A stretch of DNA of 64,000 nucleotides from Lachnospiraceae bacterium (GTDB lineage Bacteria; Bacillota; Clostridia; Lachnospirales; Lachnospiraceae): positions 62,001 to 126,000 of the forward strand of contig JAEEJA010000095.1 in the NCBI GenBank assembly GCA_016281605.1, in the 5' to 3' direction. The translations under genes were made by a program, and so were the position numbers. Under the pieces are notes generated by a model. The model saw nothing but the letters and a program-made list of their open reading frames with translations. It had not been told where the DNA came from and ran no database searches. Positions 50,984 through 59,776 of this stretch are shown piece by piece; the first letter of the stretch is position 1, and each line of letters begins with the position of its first letter.

Positions 50984-51859
50984 TTATATATTTTTATAGT
51001 TTTCTATTATATGCTTGTACATGGTCTCCACGGCAGGTGCCATGAAATCCATATCCAGGGTTGCTATACCTATAGTTCTGTATGCATTACCCTCTATGGA
51101 GTATGTATCTACATCGTAAGGCATATCGTTCATAACAAGCTCCGGCATAATAGCTATACCAAATCCGTTAGCAACAAGGGCAATAGCAGACATGTCGTCA
51201 ACTACATGGTATGCCGACTGGATATTTAGATTATTACTCTTAAAAAATCTTTGTATATCTGCATCGGTGGTCTCTCTCTGAGCTACAAACTTTTGCTTCT
51301 TAAGTGTCTCAATCTTTATAGGGAGAGTCTTATCATCAGGCCCCTTTCCCTTTGGGAATACGCATAAAAGCGGCTCCTTATAAAGGGACTCTATGGGTAT
51401 ATCACCTGCGCTGGAGGCAGATAAAAAGCCTATATCTACGATTCCGTTTTTAAGCCAATATGAAACATCATCATATGAACCTTGAAAAACTTCAATTATT
51501 ATATCCGGATACTGCTTTTCAAAGGAATGTATGATATCAGGCAGCCAATTGGTACATATACTCGAAAAGCACCCTATCTTGACCTTGCCCTTTTTAAGTC
51601 CATTCATCTCGGCTATGACTTGCTTCAAGCTTTCATCGCTGTTTAAAACGGCATTAACATAGGGAAATATCTGTTCTCCGTAATTTGTTAATGTTACACC
51701 GTTTTTACTTCTATTTAAAACAGCCGAACCAAGTTCACTTTCCATAGCGGATATGGTATGACTTATGGCAGATGGGGTTAATCCCAGTATTTCTGCTGCC
51801 TTCCGAAAACTCCCCTGTTCTGTAACAGTCTTAAAAACCTGATATGATAAAAGTGTCAT
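50984..51859 (-). CDS. LysR family transcriptional regulator
   Basis: A 291-residue regulator starting at the ATG at 51859, nine bases after GGAGG. The N-terminal winged helix is standard: TLLSYQVFKTVTEQGSFRKA and AEILGLTPSAISHTISAME. The effector domain (about 90-290) follows, with KVKIGCFSSICTNWLPDII and FVAQRETTDADIQRFF. The ligand is unknown. The nearest plausible target is the alcohol dehydrogenase gene upstream on the same strand, although LysR genes usually regulate divergent neighbours. Confidence 0.92.
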   Translation of the reverse strand: MTLLSYQVFKTVTEQGSFRKAAEILGLTPSAISHTISAMESELGSAVLNRSKNGVTLTNYGEQIFPYVNAVLNSDESLKQVIAEMNGLKKGKVKIGCFSSICTNWLPDIIHSFEKQYPDIIIEVFQGSYDDVSYWLKNGIVDIGFLSASSAGDIPIESLYKEPLLCVFPKGKGPDDKTLPIKIETLKKQKFVAQRETTDADIQRFFKSNNLNIQSAYHVVDDMSAIALVANGFGIAIMPELVMNDMPYDVDTYSIEGNAYRTIGIATLDMDFMAPAVETMYKHIIENYKNI

Positions 51860-51981
51860 TATCAAAAACCTCCACTTTACTTATTTCATTGCCTTTTTCC
51901 TATACAAATAATCTAGATTTATTTTAACCGAATCATACAGATATTACAATAATTAATTATATTAGACTTAGTAAACCGGGT

Positions 51982-52042
51982 AAAAAAAGCACTCGATAAG
52001 AGCAGTAATAAGCCATTGGATATCACTGCCCCTACCAAGTGC
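51982..52042 (-). terminator. Terminator of the alcohol dehydrogenase gene
   Basis: On the minus strand a long imperfect stem runs from GCACTTGGTA to TATCGAGTGC with inner GCAGT/ACTGC pairing, followed by seven T residues. Confidence 0.7.
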
Positions 52043-52067
52043 AAATTATAAGTTTAACATATTATGA

Positions 52068-53213
52068 TTACATTAATTTCTTAAACATCTCTCTGAATTC
52101 TTCAAGCGATGCAGGTCTTGGATTACCCGGTGCACATGCGTCTGCTGCTGCAGATTCGCAAAGGAAATCAAGATCCTCTTCCTTTAACTTTTCAAGCTTA
52201 GTTGGAATACCAACATCTACAGAAAGCTGACGAACAGCATCTATAGCAGCTTTGCGATATGTAGCCTGATCCATACCTGTAGTATCTACTCCAAATGCCT
52301 CAGCAATTTTCTTATACTTTTCGCCTGTTTGCTCAGCATTGAACTCCATAACTATAGGTAACATCATAGCACACGCAACACCATGAGGTGTATCGTAAAC
52401 AGCACCTAAGGTATGAGCCATAGAATGTGCTATTCCAAGACCAACATTTGAGTAAGCCATAGCTGTAACGTACTGCGCAAGAGCCATTCCTTCTCTTCCA
52501 TCAGGATCATTTTCAACTGCTTTTCTTAAGTTTTTAGCAATCAGCTGTATAGCTTCGAGATTCAAGCAATCTGAAAGCTCCCATGCTGCAGCTGTTGTAT
52601 AACCTTCTATAGCGTGAGTTAAAGCATCCATACCTGTTGAAGCAGTAAGTCCCTTTGGCATGGTAGACATCATATCCGGATCAACTACAGCTACATCAGG
52701 AATATCGTTAGGATCCACACAAACAAATTTACGCTTCTTCTCAACATCGGTAATTACATAGTTAATGGTGGATTCTGCTCCTGTTCCACCTGTTGTAGGA
52801 ACTGCTATAGTAAATACAGTACGCTTTTTGGTCGGTGCAACACCCTCTAAAGAACGAACATCTTCAAACTCAGGATTGTTTATAATGATACCTATACCCT
52901 TTCCTGTATCCATAGAAGAACCACCACCGATGGTAATCATGAAATCAGCTCCTGATGCCTTGTATGCTGCTACTCCGCTCTGTACATTTTCAATAGTTGG
53001 ATTTGGTTTTATGTCTGAGTAAACCTCAAAATCAATTCCATTTTCTTTAAGTAAATCTGTCACCTTAGCTGTTAATCCAAACTTTACAAGATCCGGATCA
53101 GATGCAACAAAGGCTTTTTTGAACCCCTTAGCCTTTACTATTCCCGGAATCTCCTGGATTGCTCCATGACCATGGTAAGATACACCATTCAATACAAAAC
53201 GATTTACACTCAT
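52068..53213 (-). CDS. Iron-containing alcohol dehydrogenase (lactaldehyde reductase/FucO-like)
   Basis: The start is the ATG at 53213, which has GAAGGAGG upstream; the frame extends 13 codons further but across the promoter leader. The 381-residue enzyme carries the NAD-binding ITIGGGSSMDTGKGIG, VPTTGGTGAEST and iron-ligand segments MDALTHAIEGY and GLGIAHSMAHTLGAVYDTPHGV. Length and motifs resemble FucO, which reduces lactaldehyde to 1,2-propanediol, a step of rhamnose or fucose fermentation; butanol or ethanol roles are also possible. It has its own promoter and terminator. Confidence 0.88.
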   Translation of the reverse strand: MSVNRFVLNGVSYHGHGAIQEIPGIVKAKGFKKAFVASDPDLVKFGLTAKVTDLLKENGIDFEVYSDIKPNPTIENVQSGVAAYKASGADFMITIGGGSSMDTGKGIGIIINNPEFEDVRSLEGVAPTKKRTVFTIAVPTTGGTGAESTINYVITDVEKKRKFVCVDPNDIPDVAVVDPDMMSTMPKGLTASTGMDALTHAIEGYTTAAAWELSDCLNLEAIQLIAKNLRKAVENDPDGREGMALAQYVTAMAYSNVGLGIAHSMAHTLGAVYDTPHGVACAMMLPIVMEFNAEQTGEKYKKIAEAFGVDTTGMDQATYRKAAIDAVRQLSVDVGIPTKLEKLKEEDLDFLCESAAADACAPGNPRPASLEEFREMFKKLM

Positions 53214-53268
53214 TATAAAATCCTCCTTCTCATATTTGTTCATGTCGTGCACTTTACACGCTTTTTAT

Positions 53269-53297
53269 ATTATATCTGATTTTTCAAAATATAACAA
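53269..53297 (-). promoter_or_regulatory. Promoter of the alcohol dehydrogenase gene
   Basis: Minus-strand TTGTTA (53292-53297) and a perfect TATAAT (53269-53274) are 17 bases apart. A CGTG/CACG inverted repeat with a seven-base gap lies just downstream (about 53246-53260). Confidence 0.7.
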
Positions 53298-53346
53298 GTA
53301 TCGATATCGTAATGTCCGTGTCAATTTGTTGTTCAAAAGAAATAAG

Positions 53347-53375
53347 TTGTCTATCTTGGAAAGTTCGTATATAAT
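53347..53375 (+). promoter_or_regulatory. Promoter of hisS
   Basis: TTGTCT (53347-53352) and a perfect TATAAT (53370-53375) are 17 bases apart. The leader is about 35 bases, too short for a T-box. Confidence 0.75.
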
Positions 53376-53415
53376 TGGAAATGTATGCACTTCTATAAAG
53401 AAAGGAATAAGTAGT

Positions 53416-54693
53416 ATGGCTATGAAGAAAAAGCCGGTTACCGGCATGAAGGATATATTGCCCAGAGAAATGGAAATCCGTGATTATGTTATAGGGCAAA
53501 TAAAGGAGACTTACAGAACATTTGGTTTTTCATCTATGGAGACCCCATGTGTAGAGCACATTGAGAATCTTTCCTCAAATCAGGGTGGAGAAAACGAAAA
53601 GCTAATATTTAAGATTTTGAAGCGTGGAGATAAGCTTTCGTCAGCCGTTTCTCGAATTTCTGAAGCTACAGTTCCTGATGTAAGCACTCTGACTGACAGT
53701 GGTCTTCGTTACGACCTTACTTTACCTCTGTCTCGTTACTATGCAAACAATGCAAATGAACTGGGAAGTCCTTTTAAAGCGCTCCAGATGGGAAATGTAT
53801 GGAGAGCTGACAGACCTCAAAGAGGCAGGTATCGTCAGTTTATGCAGTGTGATATAGATATTTTGGGTGAACCCACCATCCTGGCTGAGATAGAGCTTAT
53901 CACTGCAACCACAACACTTCTTGGAAAGATAGGCTTTGAAAAATTTACCATACGTCTTAATAATCGAAAAATGCTTAAGGCTATGGCTGCCTACAGTGGT
54001 TTTGGTGAAGCAGACTATGACAGCGTATTTATAACCCTTGACAAAATGGATAAAATCGGCCTTGAGGGGGTAAATTCCGAGCTTATAGAGCAGGGTTACT
54101 CTGAGGAGTCCGTAGACAAGTACTTGGATCTTTTTGATAAAGTCACTCCTGATGCAGAAGGTGTCAGATACTTAAAGGATACCTTGGGGGAATACTTAGA
54201 ACCGGGAATTGCCGAAGACCTGGAGACTATTATATCAAGTGTGGACAGTGTTAAGTCAGCTGACTTTAAGATTGCGTTTGATCCTACATTGGTTCGTGGT
54301 ATGAGCTACTATACCGGACCTATATTTGAGATATCCATGGATGAGTACGGCGGATCTGTGGGTGGTGGCGGACGTTATGATGAGATGATTGGTAAATTCA
54401 CCGGTCAGAGTACTCCGGCTTGCGGTTTTTCTATCGGTTTCGAGCGAATAGTTATGCTTCTCTTAGAGCGAGATTATCAGGTTCCTACAAGTAAAAATAA
54501 GGTTTGTTACTTAGTCGAGAAGAACATGCCTTCCGAAAAAATGCTTGAGATCCTTAAGAAAGCTAAAGAGGAAAGAGAACAAGGTACAATCGTAAATATT
54601 GCAATCATGAAGAAAAATAAGAAATTCCAGAAAGAACAGATGGAAAAAGAAGGTTATACCGAATTTGTAGATTTTTTTGTTAATAAATTGTAA
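53416..54693 (+). CDS. hisS: Histidine-tRNA ligase
   Basis: The true start is the ATG at 53416, nine bases after AAGGAA and downstream of the promoter; longer frames are not transcribed. The 425-residue class II synthetase begins KPVTGMKDILPREMEIRDYV. It has motif 2 VWRADRPQRGRYRQFMQCDIDILG (in two parts), the LRYDLTLPLSRYYA segment, histidine-binding LVRGMSYYTGPIFEI and GGSVGGGGRYDEMIGKF, and motif 3 ACGFSIGFERI. A C-terminal anticodon-binding domain follows. HisZ, the ATP-phosphoribosyltransferase subunit, would lack that domain. Confidence 0.9.
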   Translation: MAMKKKPVTGMKDILPREMEIRDYVIGQIKETYRTFGFSSMETPCVEHIENLSSNQGGENEKLIFKILKRGDKLSSAVSRISEATVPDVSTLTDSGLRYDLTLPLSRYYANNANELGSPFKALQMGNVWRADRPQRGRYRQFMQCDIDILGEPTILAEIELITATTTLLGKIGFEKFTIRLNNRKMLKAMAAYSGFGEADYDSVFITLDKMDKIGLEGVNSELIEQGYSEESVDKYLDLFDKVTPDAEGVRYLKDTLGEYLEPGIAEDLETIISSVDSVKSADFKIAFDPTLVRGMSYYTGPIFEISMDEYGGSVGGGGRYDEMIGKFTGQSTPACGFSIGFERIVMLLLERDYQVPTSKNKVCYLVEKNMPSEKMLEILKKAKEEREQGTIVNIAIMKKNKKFQKEQMEKEGYTEFVDFFVNKL

Positions 54694-54896
54694 TAATTTT
54701 TCATTATGAATTTGAGGCTATATATGTTACAATTTTGTCAAATGGGTGGTTGTGAATAAGAATTAAAAATGTAAATTTTATTACCTTTTATACTAACGTA
54801 TCTTTTATTCGTTAAAATTATTACATTTAATTAGTACATTGTGTGTACATATTACACATTGTAATACAATTAAACATTTTAAAAGGAGGTTTAACA

Positions 54897-56201
54897 ATGA
54901 AAAAGTTAACAAAGAAAGCTTTAGCTCTCACTCTTTGTGCCAGCATGGTTTTCGGCAGCGCATTTACAGGTGCCAATGCTGATGCAAAGAAGAAAAGCAA
55001 AAAAGTCACAATCTCAAAGACAAAGCTTACTCTTTCTGTTGACCAGTCAAAGAAACTTACTCTTAAGAAAGGAAAAAAGACACTTAAGTGTAAAACCTGG
55101 TCATCCAGCGATTCTACAGTAGCTACTGTAGGAAAGAAGACAGGTAAGGTAACCGGTGTTTCAGAGGGAAGTGCAGTTATTAAGGCCAAGTTCAAAGGTA
55201 AGGTTTATAAGTGCAAGGTAACAGTTAAGTCTGATGCTACACCTTCACCATCAGCTACACCATCTACAAAGCCAGGTGTATCTGCTTCACCTACAGTAAG
55301 ACCTTCAGGTTCACCCGGAACATCAACCAGACCAACTACTAGGCCTTCATCAAATCCTACTACAGATCCTTCAGATAATCCTACTCCAACTCCCGGTATA
55401 GAGGATAACGGATTTAATTATGAAGACGATGTAACTTATGTTGACAACGCTAAGAATGTTAGAGTTGAATTCCAGATCAATAAAGATGTTGTTTCCGAAG
55501 AAGAGCTTATTGAACTCGGCTACGATGTAACAGATGGCGTTGCTTCTAAGGATACTATCTGCGAAGTAAGAGAATACACCTTCCAGAAGCTTCCTAACAC
55601 ACTCAGAGGATTACAGACTATTCCTCTTACAGGAGAATATTCTTTCGAAGATCCTATCGATGGTTATGAGTATGAAGAAGATGGAATCGGATTCAATACT
55701 ATGATGGCTTCTGCTTGTGTAGCGGCTACATTTAGAGGATACTCAAATCCTTCAGACCCAATGGGTGATAAGGATCCTATGGTTCAGGAGTGCAGAAAAA
55801 TGTTCGAGTACTTAAATGGACCTCGCGAAGCTAACAATATCGCTAATGCCCGTTGGCAGACATGTGTACAGAGCATGAAGGATGCTACAACAGTTCATCC
55901 AAATGTATACTTAAGCTACTTCGGAGCTAAGTCAGATCTCTTCTATGAGGATCCGGGCGAAGGAAACTATAAGCTTACTGTTTATCGCGGACCTTACATG
56001 ATTCCTGAAAAGGAAACTATTACCGGTAAGAGACCCGCGACATACATGATGTTCATCGGAAACGGTGATGAGCAAAACGATTGGGGAACTGACAGATATA
56101 TCGATGTTTGGAAGTCTTCAGACGGAAATTGGTATTCATGGGATGATAATTATCTTCATGTAACAGCTAATAACTTCAGAACTCCTGAAGAGGGATTCTA
56201 A
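54897..56201 (+). CDS. Secreted Ig-like (BIG2) protein with unknown C-terminal domain
   Basis: A 434-residue secreted protein whose ATG at 54897 follows AAAGGAGG. The signal peptide (MKKLTKKALALTLCASMVFG) is cleaved after ANA. A lysine-rich BIG2 domain (about 33-107) resembles that of the NlpC/P60 protein at 35.6 kb. A Ser/Thr/Pro linker (about 110-165) follows, then a C-terminal domain of about 250 residues rich in Tyr, Asp and Trp that I cannot assign (YRGPYMIPEKETITGKRPAT, WSWDDNYLHVT-like end). No catalytic motif is obvious. It is probably a wall-associated binding protein. Confidence 0.8.
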   Translation: MKKLTKKALALTLCASMVFGSAFTGANADAKKKSKKVTISKTKLTLSVDQSKKLTLKKGKKTLKCKTWSSSDSTVATVGKKTGKVTGVSEGSAVIKAKFKGKVYKCKVTVKSDATPSPSATPSTKPGVSASPTVRPSGSPGTSTRPTTRPSSNPTTDPSDNPTPTPGIEDNGFNYEDDVTYVDNAKNVRVEFQINKDVVSEEELIELGYDVTDGVASKDTICEVREYTFQKLPNTLRGLQTIPLTGEYSFEDPIDGYEYEEDGIGFNTMMASACVAATFRGYSNPSDPMGDKDPMVQECRKMFEYLNGPREANNIANARWQTCVQSMKDATTVHPNVYLSYFGAKSDLFYEDPGEGNYKLTVYRGPYMIPEKETITGKRPATYMMFIGNGDEQNDWGTDRYIDVWKSSDGNWYSWDDNYLHVTANNFRTPEEGF

Positions 56202-56261
56202 GATAGTAGCGTGAATTAAGAGCAATAGTTCATTAAGAACTACTGACTAAATAACAAAATC

Positions 56262-56305
56262 AAAGGGGCTGTCGCACTAAGTATAATGCAACAGCCCCTT
56301 TTTTA
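56262..56305 (+). terminator. Terminator of the BIG2 protein gene
   Basis: AAAGGGGCTGTCGCA pairs with TGCAACAGCCCCTTT over a long imperfect stem followed by T residues. A weaker T tract on the minus strand may also serve the DHHW gene. Confidence 0.85.
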
Positions 56306-56333
56306 TATAATTAATAATAGATTTTATATGCAC

Positions 56334-57626
56334 CTACTGCAGATAATACTGATGTCTGTCCTGCATAAACTTCTCTTCATTATAGACAAGTAGGATATCA
56401 TCAAATCTTTCTACGCTTTGCAAAGTGTCAAATATACTTGAGTTTGCATATCTTAGGTCTATCATGTAAATATAATCATAATCCTGACAAAGGTAAGGCA
56501 CAAGCGCATTGGAGTAAGAATCCTTAACCATGATAAGGGTTGAACCGTCATCCTTAGGTGTATCAATTATTACCTGACTGTAATTACCTGAAAGAAAATA
56601 CTCGTACTTATCAGCAGTTTTTAGCTTTTCTGGATAGTACATGGTCTTTCCCTTTGTTATTTCTCCGGAATCATTAATAGTTACGTCCGCCTTCTCTGCA
56701 GCCTCTATATCAGGCTTTTCTATAACATCAGCCTCTACCTTGAGGTGAATCTTATTGTATGTTGTACCATAAAAATCATCTGCTAACTTAACATACTTAA
56801 ATCCGTCCGGCTTGGTTATCAGGTCGCTCTTACCTGATTTATCGGATTTTGAATCCTTCTTTTTCTCATTTTCAGAGCTTGAATCAGAATCAGATTTTTT
56901 ATTCTTATCTGTATCAGAGTCCGAATTCATACCTTCTCTGGTGTCATCGGTTCCCTTGACTCCAAGGGAATTTTTGATCTCTTCGTATCCATATGCTGCT
57001 CCAAGCGCTGTCCAGTGGTGATCCGTCCGATAATATATATATTCATCATCATGCTTTTTAAGTGGTTCAAGTAAGTTGATAATTACTGAATCCGAATCAT
57101 TTATCTTCTTAGCAAGCTTCTTCTCCATGTATTCCTGCATACTGCACTTGCTCGAAAACATCGGAAGCTTTGATTTTAATGCCCTCGCCTTACCCGGAAC
57201 CAATACAACTTTCACATGCTTAGTTCCTATGCTTTCCGATGCCATGTTGACAAACTTAGATACATAGCGCGCATTTTCCTTTATAACATCTTTTTCAAAA
57301 TCAGAATCCTCATACTTTTCTATGAGATAATCATCCTTCCCGATGTATATATCATTTATCAGCTTTTTTCCTGTGGTTATGTCTGCCTTGGTTTTTATGG
57401 TTACCCAGCCGTCACGAAAAGCAAAGTGATCACTTAGGTAATCCACAAATCCCTTCTGGAACTTACCGTTTAAAATCCTCGATAAGCTAACCTTTGGAAA
57501 TGTAGCGAGTTTTCTTTTTTCTAACTCTGAATAACTCTTATTTCGATTCATAACAGTAAATACAATCATGGCTGATATGTATAGTACAGATAGAATAATC
57601 AAAGAATATTGTAATTTTCTTTTCAT
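56334..57626 (-). CDS. DHHW-family protein (AlgJ/AlgX-like SGNH acyltransferase)
   Basis: The start is the ATG at 57626 with a GGTGAT site. The 430-residue protein has an N-terminal membrane anchor (about 8-28) and an external domain with FPKVSLSRILNGKFQKGFVD, LSDHFAFRDGWV and the catalytic YYRTDHHWTALGAAYGY (about 200-216). It ends with TLIMVKDSYSNALVPYL, a second conserved segment. Such proteins transfer acetyl groups to surface polysaccharides together with an MBOAT protein, which is directly upstream. An insertion of about 40 residues rich in Ser, Asp and Lys (about 235-270) looks disordered. Confidence 0.85.
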   Translation of the reverse strand: MKRKLQYSLIILSVLYISAMIVFTVMNRNKSYSELEKRKLATFPKVSLSRILNGKFQKGFVDYLSDHFAFRDGWVTIKTKADITTGKKLINDIYIGKDDYLIEKYEDSDFEKDVIKENARYVSKFVNMASESIGTKHVKVVLVPGKARALKSKLPMFSSKCSMQEYMEKKLAKKINDSDSVIINLLEPLKKHDDEYIYYRTDHHWTALGAAYGYEEIKNSLGVKGTDDTREGMNSDSDTDKNKKSDSDSSSENEKKKDSKSDKSGKSDLITKPDGFKYVKLADDFYGTTYNKIHLKVEADVIEKPDIEAAEKADVTINDSGEITKGKTMYYPEKLKTADKYEYFLSGNYSQVIIDTPKDDGSTLIMVKDSYSNALVPYLCQDYDYIYMIDLRYANSSIFDTLQSVERFDDILLVYNEEKFMQDRHQYYLQ

Positions 57627-57651
57627 AAATATCACCAATTAATAACATTAG

Positions 57652-59136
57652 TTAAAATCTAAAATATAAGAATGGATTATAAGTACTTGAAACCATGTAT
57701 GCACTGCAAAGAAAGAGACAAGTTATAACAAATAAAACTCTTCCAATCCATGCTGCACTTTCAGATTTACCAAACACCTTTATACAAAGCTTTTTGATAA
57801 GTGAAAATGATCCTATAAGGCCTATCAAGAGTAATATTATATTACTCATCACCATAAATGCTGCGTCTCTGCTTACAAGCCCCTTTCCGGCATTAAAGCA
57901 AAGGCTCTTTACAAAATCACTTCCGTACTTTACATCACTGAATGAGAAAATAGCCCAGCCAATAACTACGAGCACAAATGTGTATATCCATGATATAAGC
58001 TTTGGAAGTTTCTCTAATACCTTAAGGAATCCAAGCTTTTCTATCAGTAAGAGTATAGCGTAGTACACTCCCCAAAGCACAAAATTCCAGCTGGCTCCGT
58101 GCCAAAGTCCCGTAAGCAGCCATACAATCGCTATATTTAATATCTGTCGTCCTTTACCCTTCCTGTTTCCGCCAAGAGGTATGTAAACATACTCCTTAAA
58201 CCATGTACTCAGGCTTATGTGCCACCTTCGCCAGAATTCCGTGATAGATCTGGATTCGTAAGGATGTTCAAAGTTTTCAGAAAAATTAAATCCAAAAAGC
58301 TTTCCGAGACCTATTGCCATATCGGAGTATCCTGAAAAATCAAAGTAAATCTGTAAAGTAAATGCAAATACACCGAGCCACGCGGTAAAGGTTGAAAGTT
58401 CAGATCTTTCCATAACCCTTATGCTATCCCAGAGAGCACCTACGTTATTTGCTATGAGAACCTTCTTTCCAAGTCCGATACTGAATCGGAATATGCCCTC
58501 GGAAGCCATATCAACTGTTTCCTTACGGCTCCTGATTTCCTTGTCGACAGTCTTGTACCTTACTATAGGACCTGCTATAAGCTGAGGAAACATAGATATA
58601 TAAGTCGAAAAGCTTACAATGTTTTTATTTACATTTACATTCTTCCTGTAAACATCTATTACATAGCTCATAGCCTGAAATGTATAGAAACTGATGCCTA
58701 TGGGAAGCGCAACCTTTAGAAGATCTATGTTTTTATCCGCTGTCCCTATAACAATCTTATCTATGTCTGTATGGAATAAATCATTAATTGTATTTACTAT
58801 AAATCCGGTATACTTAAAAACTCCAAGATAAAAAAGGTTGAAAACCACTGATATAACCAGTATAACCCTGGTGGTATGCTTTTCTTTTGTTTTATCCGAT
58901 ATGCTTTTATTATAAGCTTCATCAAGCTTAGCCCTGTGTGATATCAAGAGACCGAACAGAAAATTAAATACTATGGATATAATCATAAGTATTGTGTAAG
59001 CCGGTCTGTCCCATGCGTAAAAAACCAGGCTAAACGCAGTAAGCACCGCATTCTTTAAGAAACGCGGTGCAATATAATAACACAATAATACAATTGGTAA
59101 AAATACAAATAAAAACTCTATATTACTGAAAACCAT
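57652..59136 (-). CDS. MBOAT family membrane O-acyltransferase (AlgI-like)
   Basis: The 494-residue membrane protein starts MVFSNIEFLFVFLPIVLL, the usual AlgI/DltB-like N-terminus, at an ATG with AAAGG upstream. About eleven membrane segments are predicted. Family motifs are FSGYSDMAIGLGKLFGF, FWRRWHISLSTWFKEYVYIP, LGGNRKG and LTGLWHGASWNFVLWG with the catalytic histidine. It moves acyl groups from cytoplasmic acyl-CoA across the membrane for the DHHW protein. It is 25 bases upstream of that gene and close to the DUF4358 and SGNH genes. Confidence 0.94.
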   Translation of the reverse strand: MVFSNIEFLFVFLPIVLLCYYIAPRFLKNAVLTAFSLVFYAWDRPAYTILMIISIVFNFLFGLLISHRAKLDEAYNKSISDKTKEKHTTRVILVISVVFNLFYLGVFKYTGFIVNTINDLFHTDIDKIVIGTADKNIDLLKVALPIGISFYTFQAMSYVIDVYRKNVNVNKNIVSFSTYISMFPQLIAGPIVRYKTVDKEIRSRKETVDMASEGIFRFSIGLGKKVLIANNVGALWDSIRVMERSELSTFTAWLGVFAFTLQIYFDFSGYSDMAIGLGKLFGFNFSENFEHPYESRSITEFWRRWHISLSTWFKEYVYIPLGGNRKGKGRQILNIAIVWLLTGLWHGASWNFVLWGVYYAILLLIEKLGFLKVLEKLPKLISWIYTFVLVVIGWAIFSFSDVKYGSDFVKSLCFNAGKGLVSRDAAFMVMSNIILLLIGLIGSFSLIKKLCIKVFGKSESAAWIGRVLFVITCLFLCSAYMVSSTYNPFLYFRF

Positions 59137-59182
59137 CGGTTTGCCTTTCAAGAACTAAATCAGTTTTATCGTAAGTAAAGAA

Positions 59183-59698
59183 TTATGCATTCTTGTTAAA
59201 TGCTTTGACAGCCTTTGAGTTTCCGCTTGTATCTAAGATAAAAAGATATACAAAATTTCCCTTTGAACCTATCTTTGCGTTTTTCATAAGCTTCTTACCT
59301 GTAGCACTGAAGTAATTCTCATTGCCACTGGTCTCATTCTTTACATATTTTTTAAGCTTTTTCTTAATTTTATTTACATTAGCTGAACCATCAGCCTCGC
59401 AAACAAAGCTTACGTACTCATACTTACTGTTTGACTTCTTAGCAGCTTTGTAAGAAGTAAAAAGCTTTGCAGAAACGCCTAAGATGTTGGAATACTTACC
59501 GAAAACATTGGTTCTGGCGGTATTAATCTCATTATCATCACTTAATGGATAAGACTTTCCGTATGCACCGGAAACCGCAGTATAAATGCTGCTTGGTGTA
59601 GCTGCTGCAGCTGCTTCCTCTGGCATCGCAACAGTAAATGATAAAGCAAACATGAGTACAATTGCTGATATATACTTTAATGCACTTCTTTTATTCAT
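59183..59698 (-). CDS. DUF4358-like secreted protein
   Basis: A 171-residue exported protein with a signal peptide (MNKRSALKYISAIVLMFALS, cut near AAA at about 32). The mature part reads SIYTAVSGAYGKSYPLSDDNEI and continues with a segment rich in Lys and Asn. It fits DUF4358, which is often encoded next to MBOAT and DHHW genes in Lachnospiraceae. Function unknown; presumably part of the polymer acylation apparatus. It is 46 bases upstream of the MBOAT gene. Confidence 0.7.
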   Translation of the reverse strand: MNKRSALKYISAIVLMFALSFTVAMPEEAAAAATPSSIYTAVSGAYGKSYPLSDDNEINTARTNVFGKYSNILGVSAKLFTSYKAAKKSNSKYEYVSFVCEADGSANVNKIKKKLKKYVKNETSGNENYFSATGKKLMKNAKIGSKGNFVYLFILDTSGNSKAVKAFNKNA

Positions 59699-59776
59699 TT
59701 ATTTTCTCTCCCTATTCTTTATTATCATCTATCCCTTTATATTTATTGAATTTTAATACTATTCATAATTCTAAAA

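Noticed and set aside
53214-53415. T-box leader ahead of hisS
   Set aside because: The promoter at 53347-53375 leaves only about 35 bases of leader, and no T-box sequence or terminator is present.
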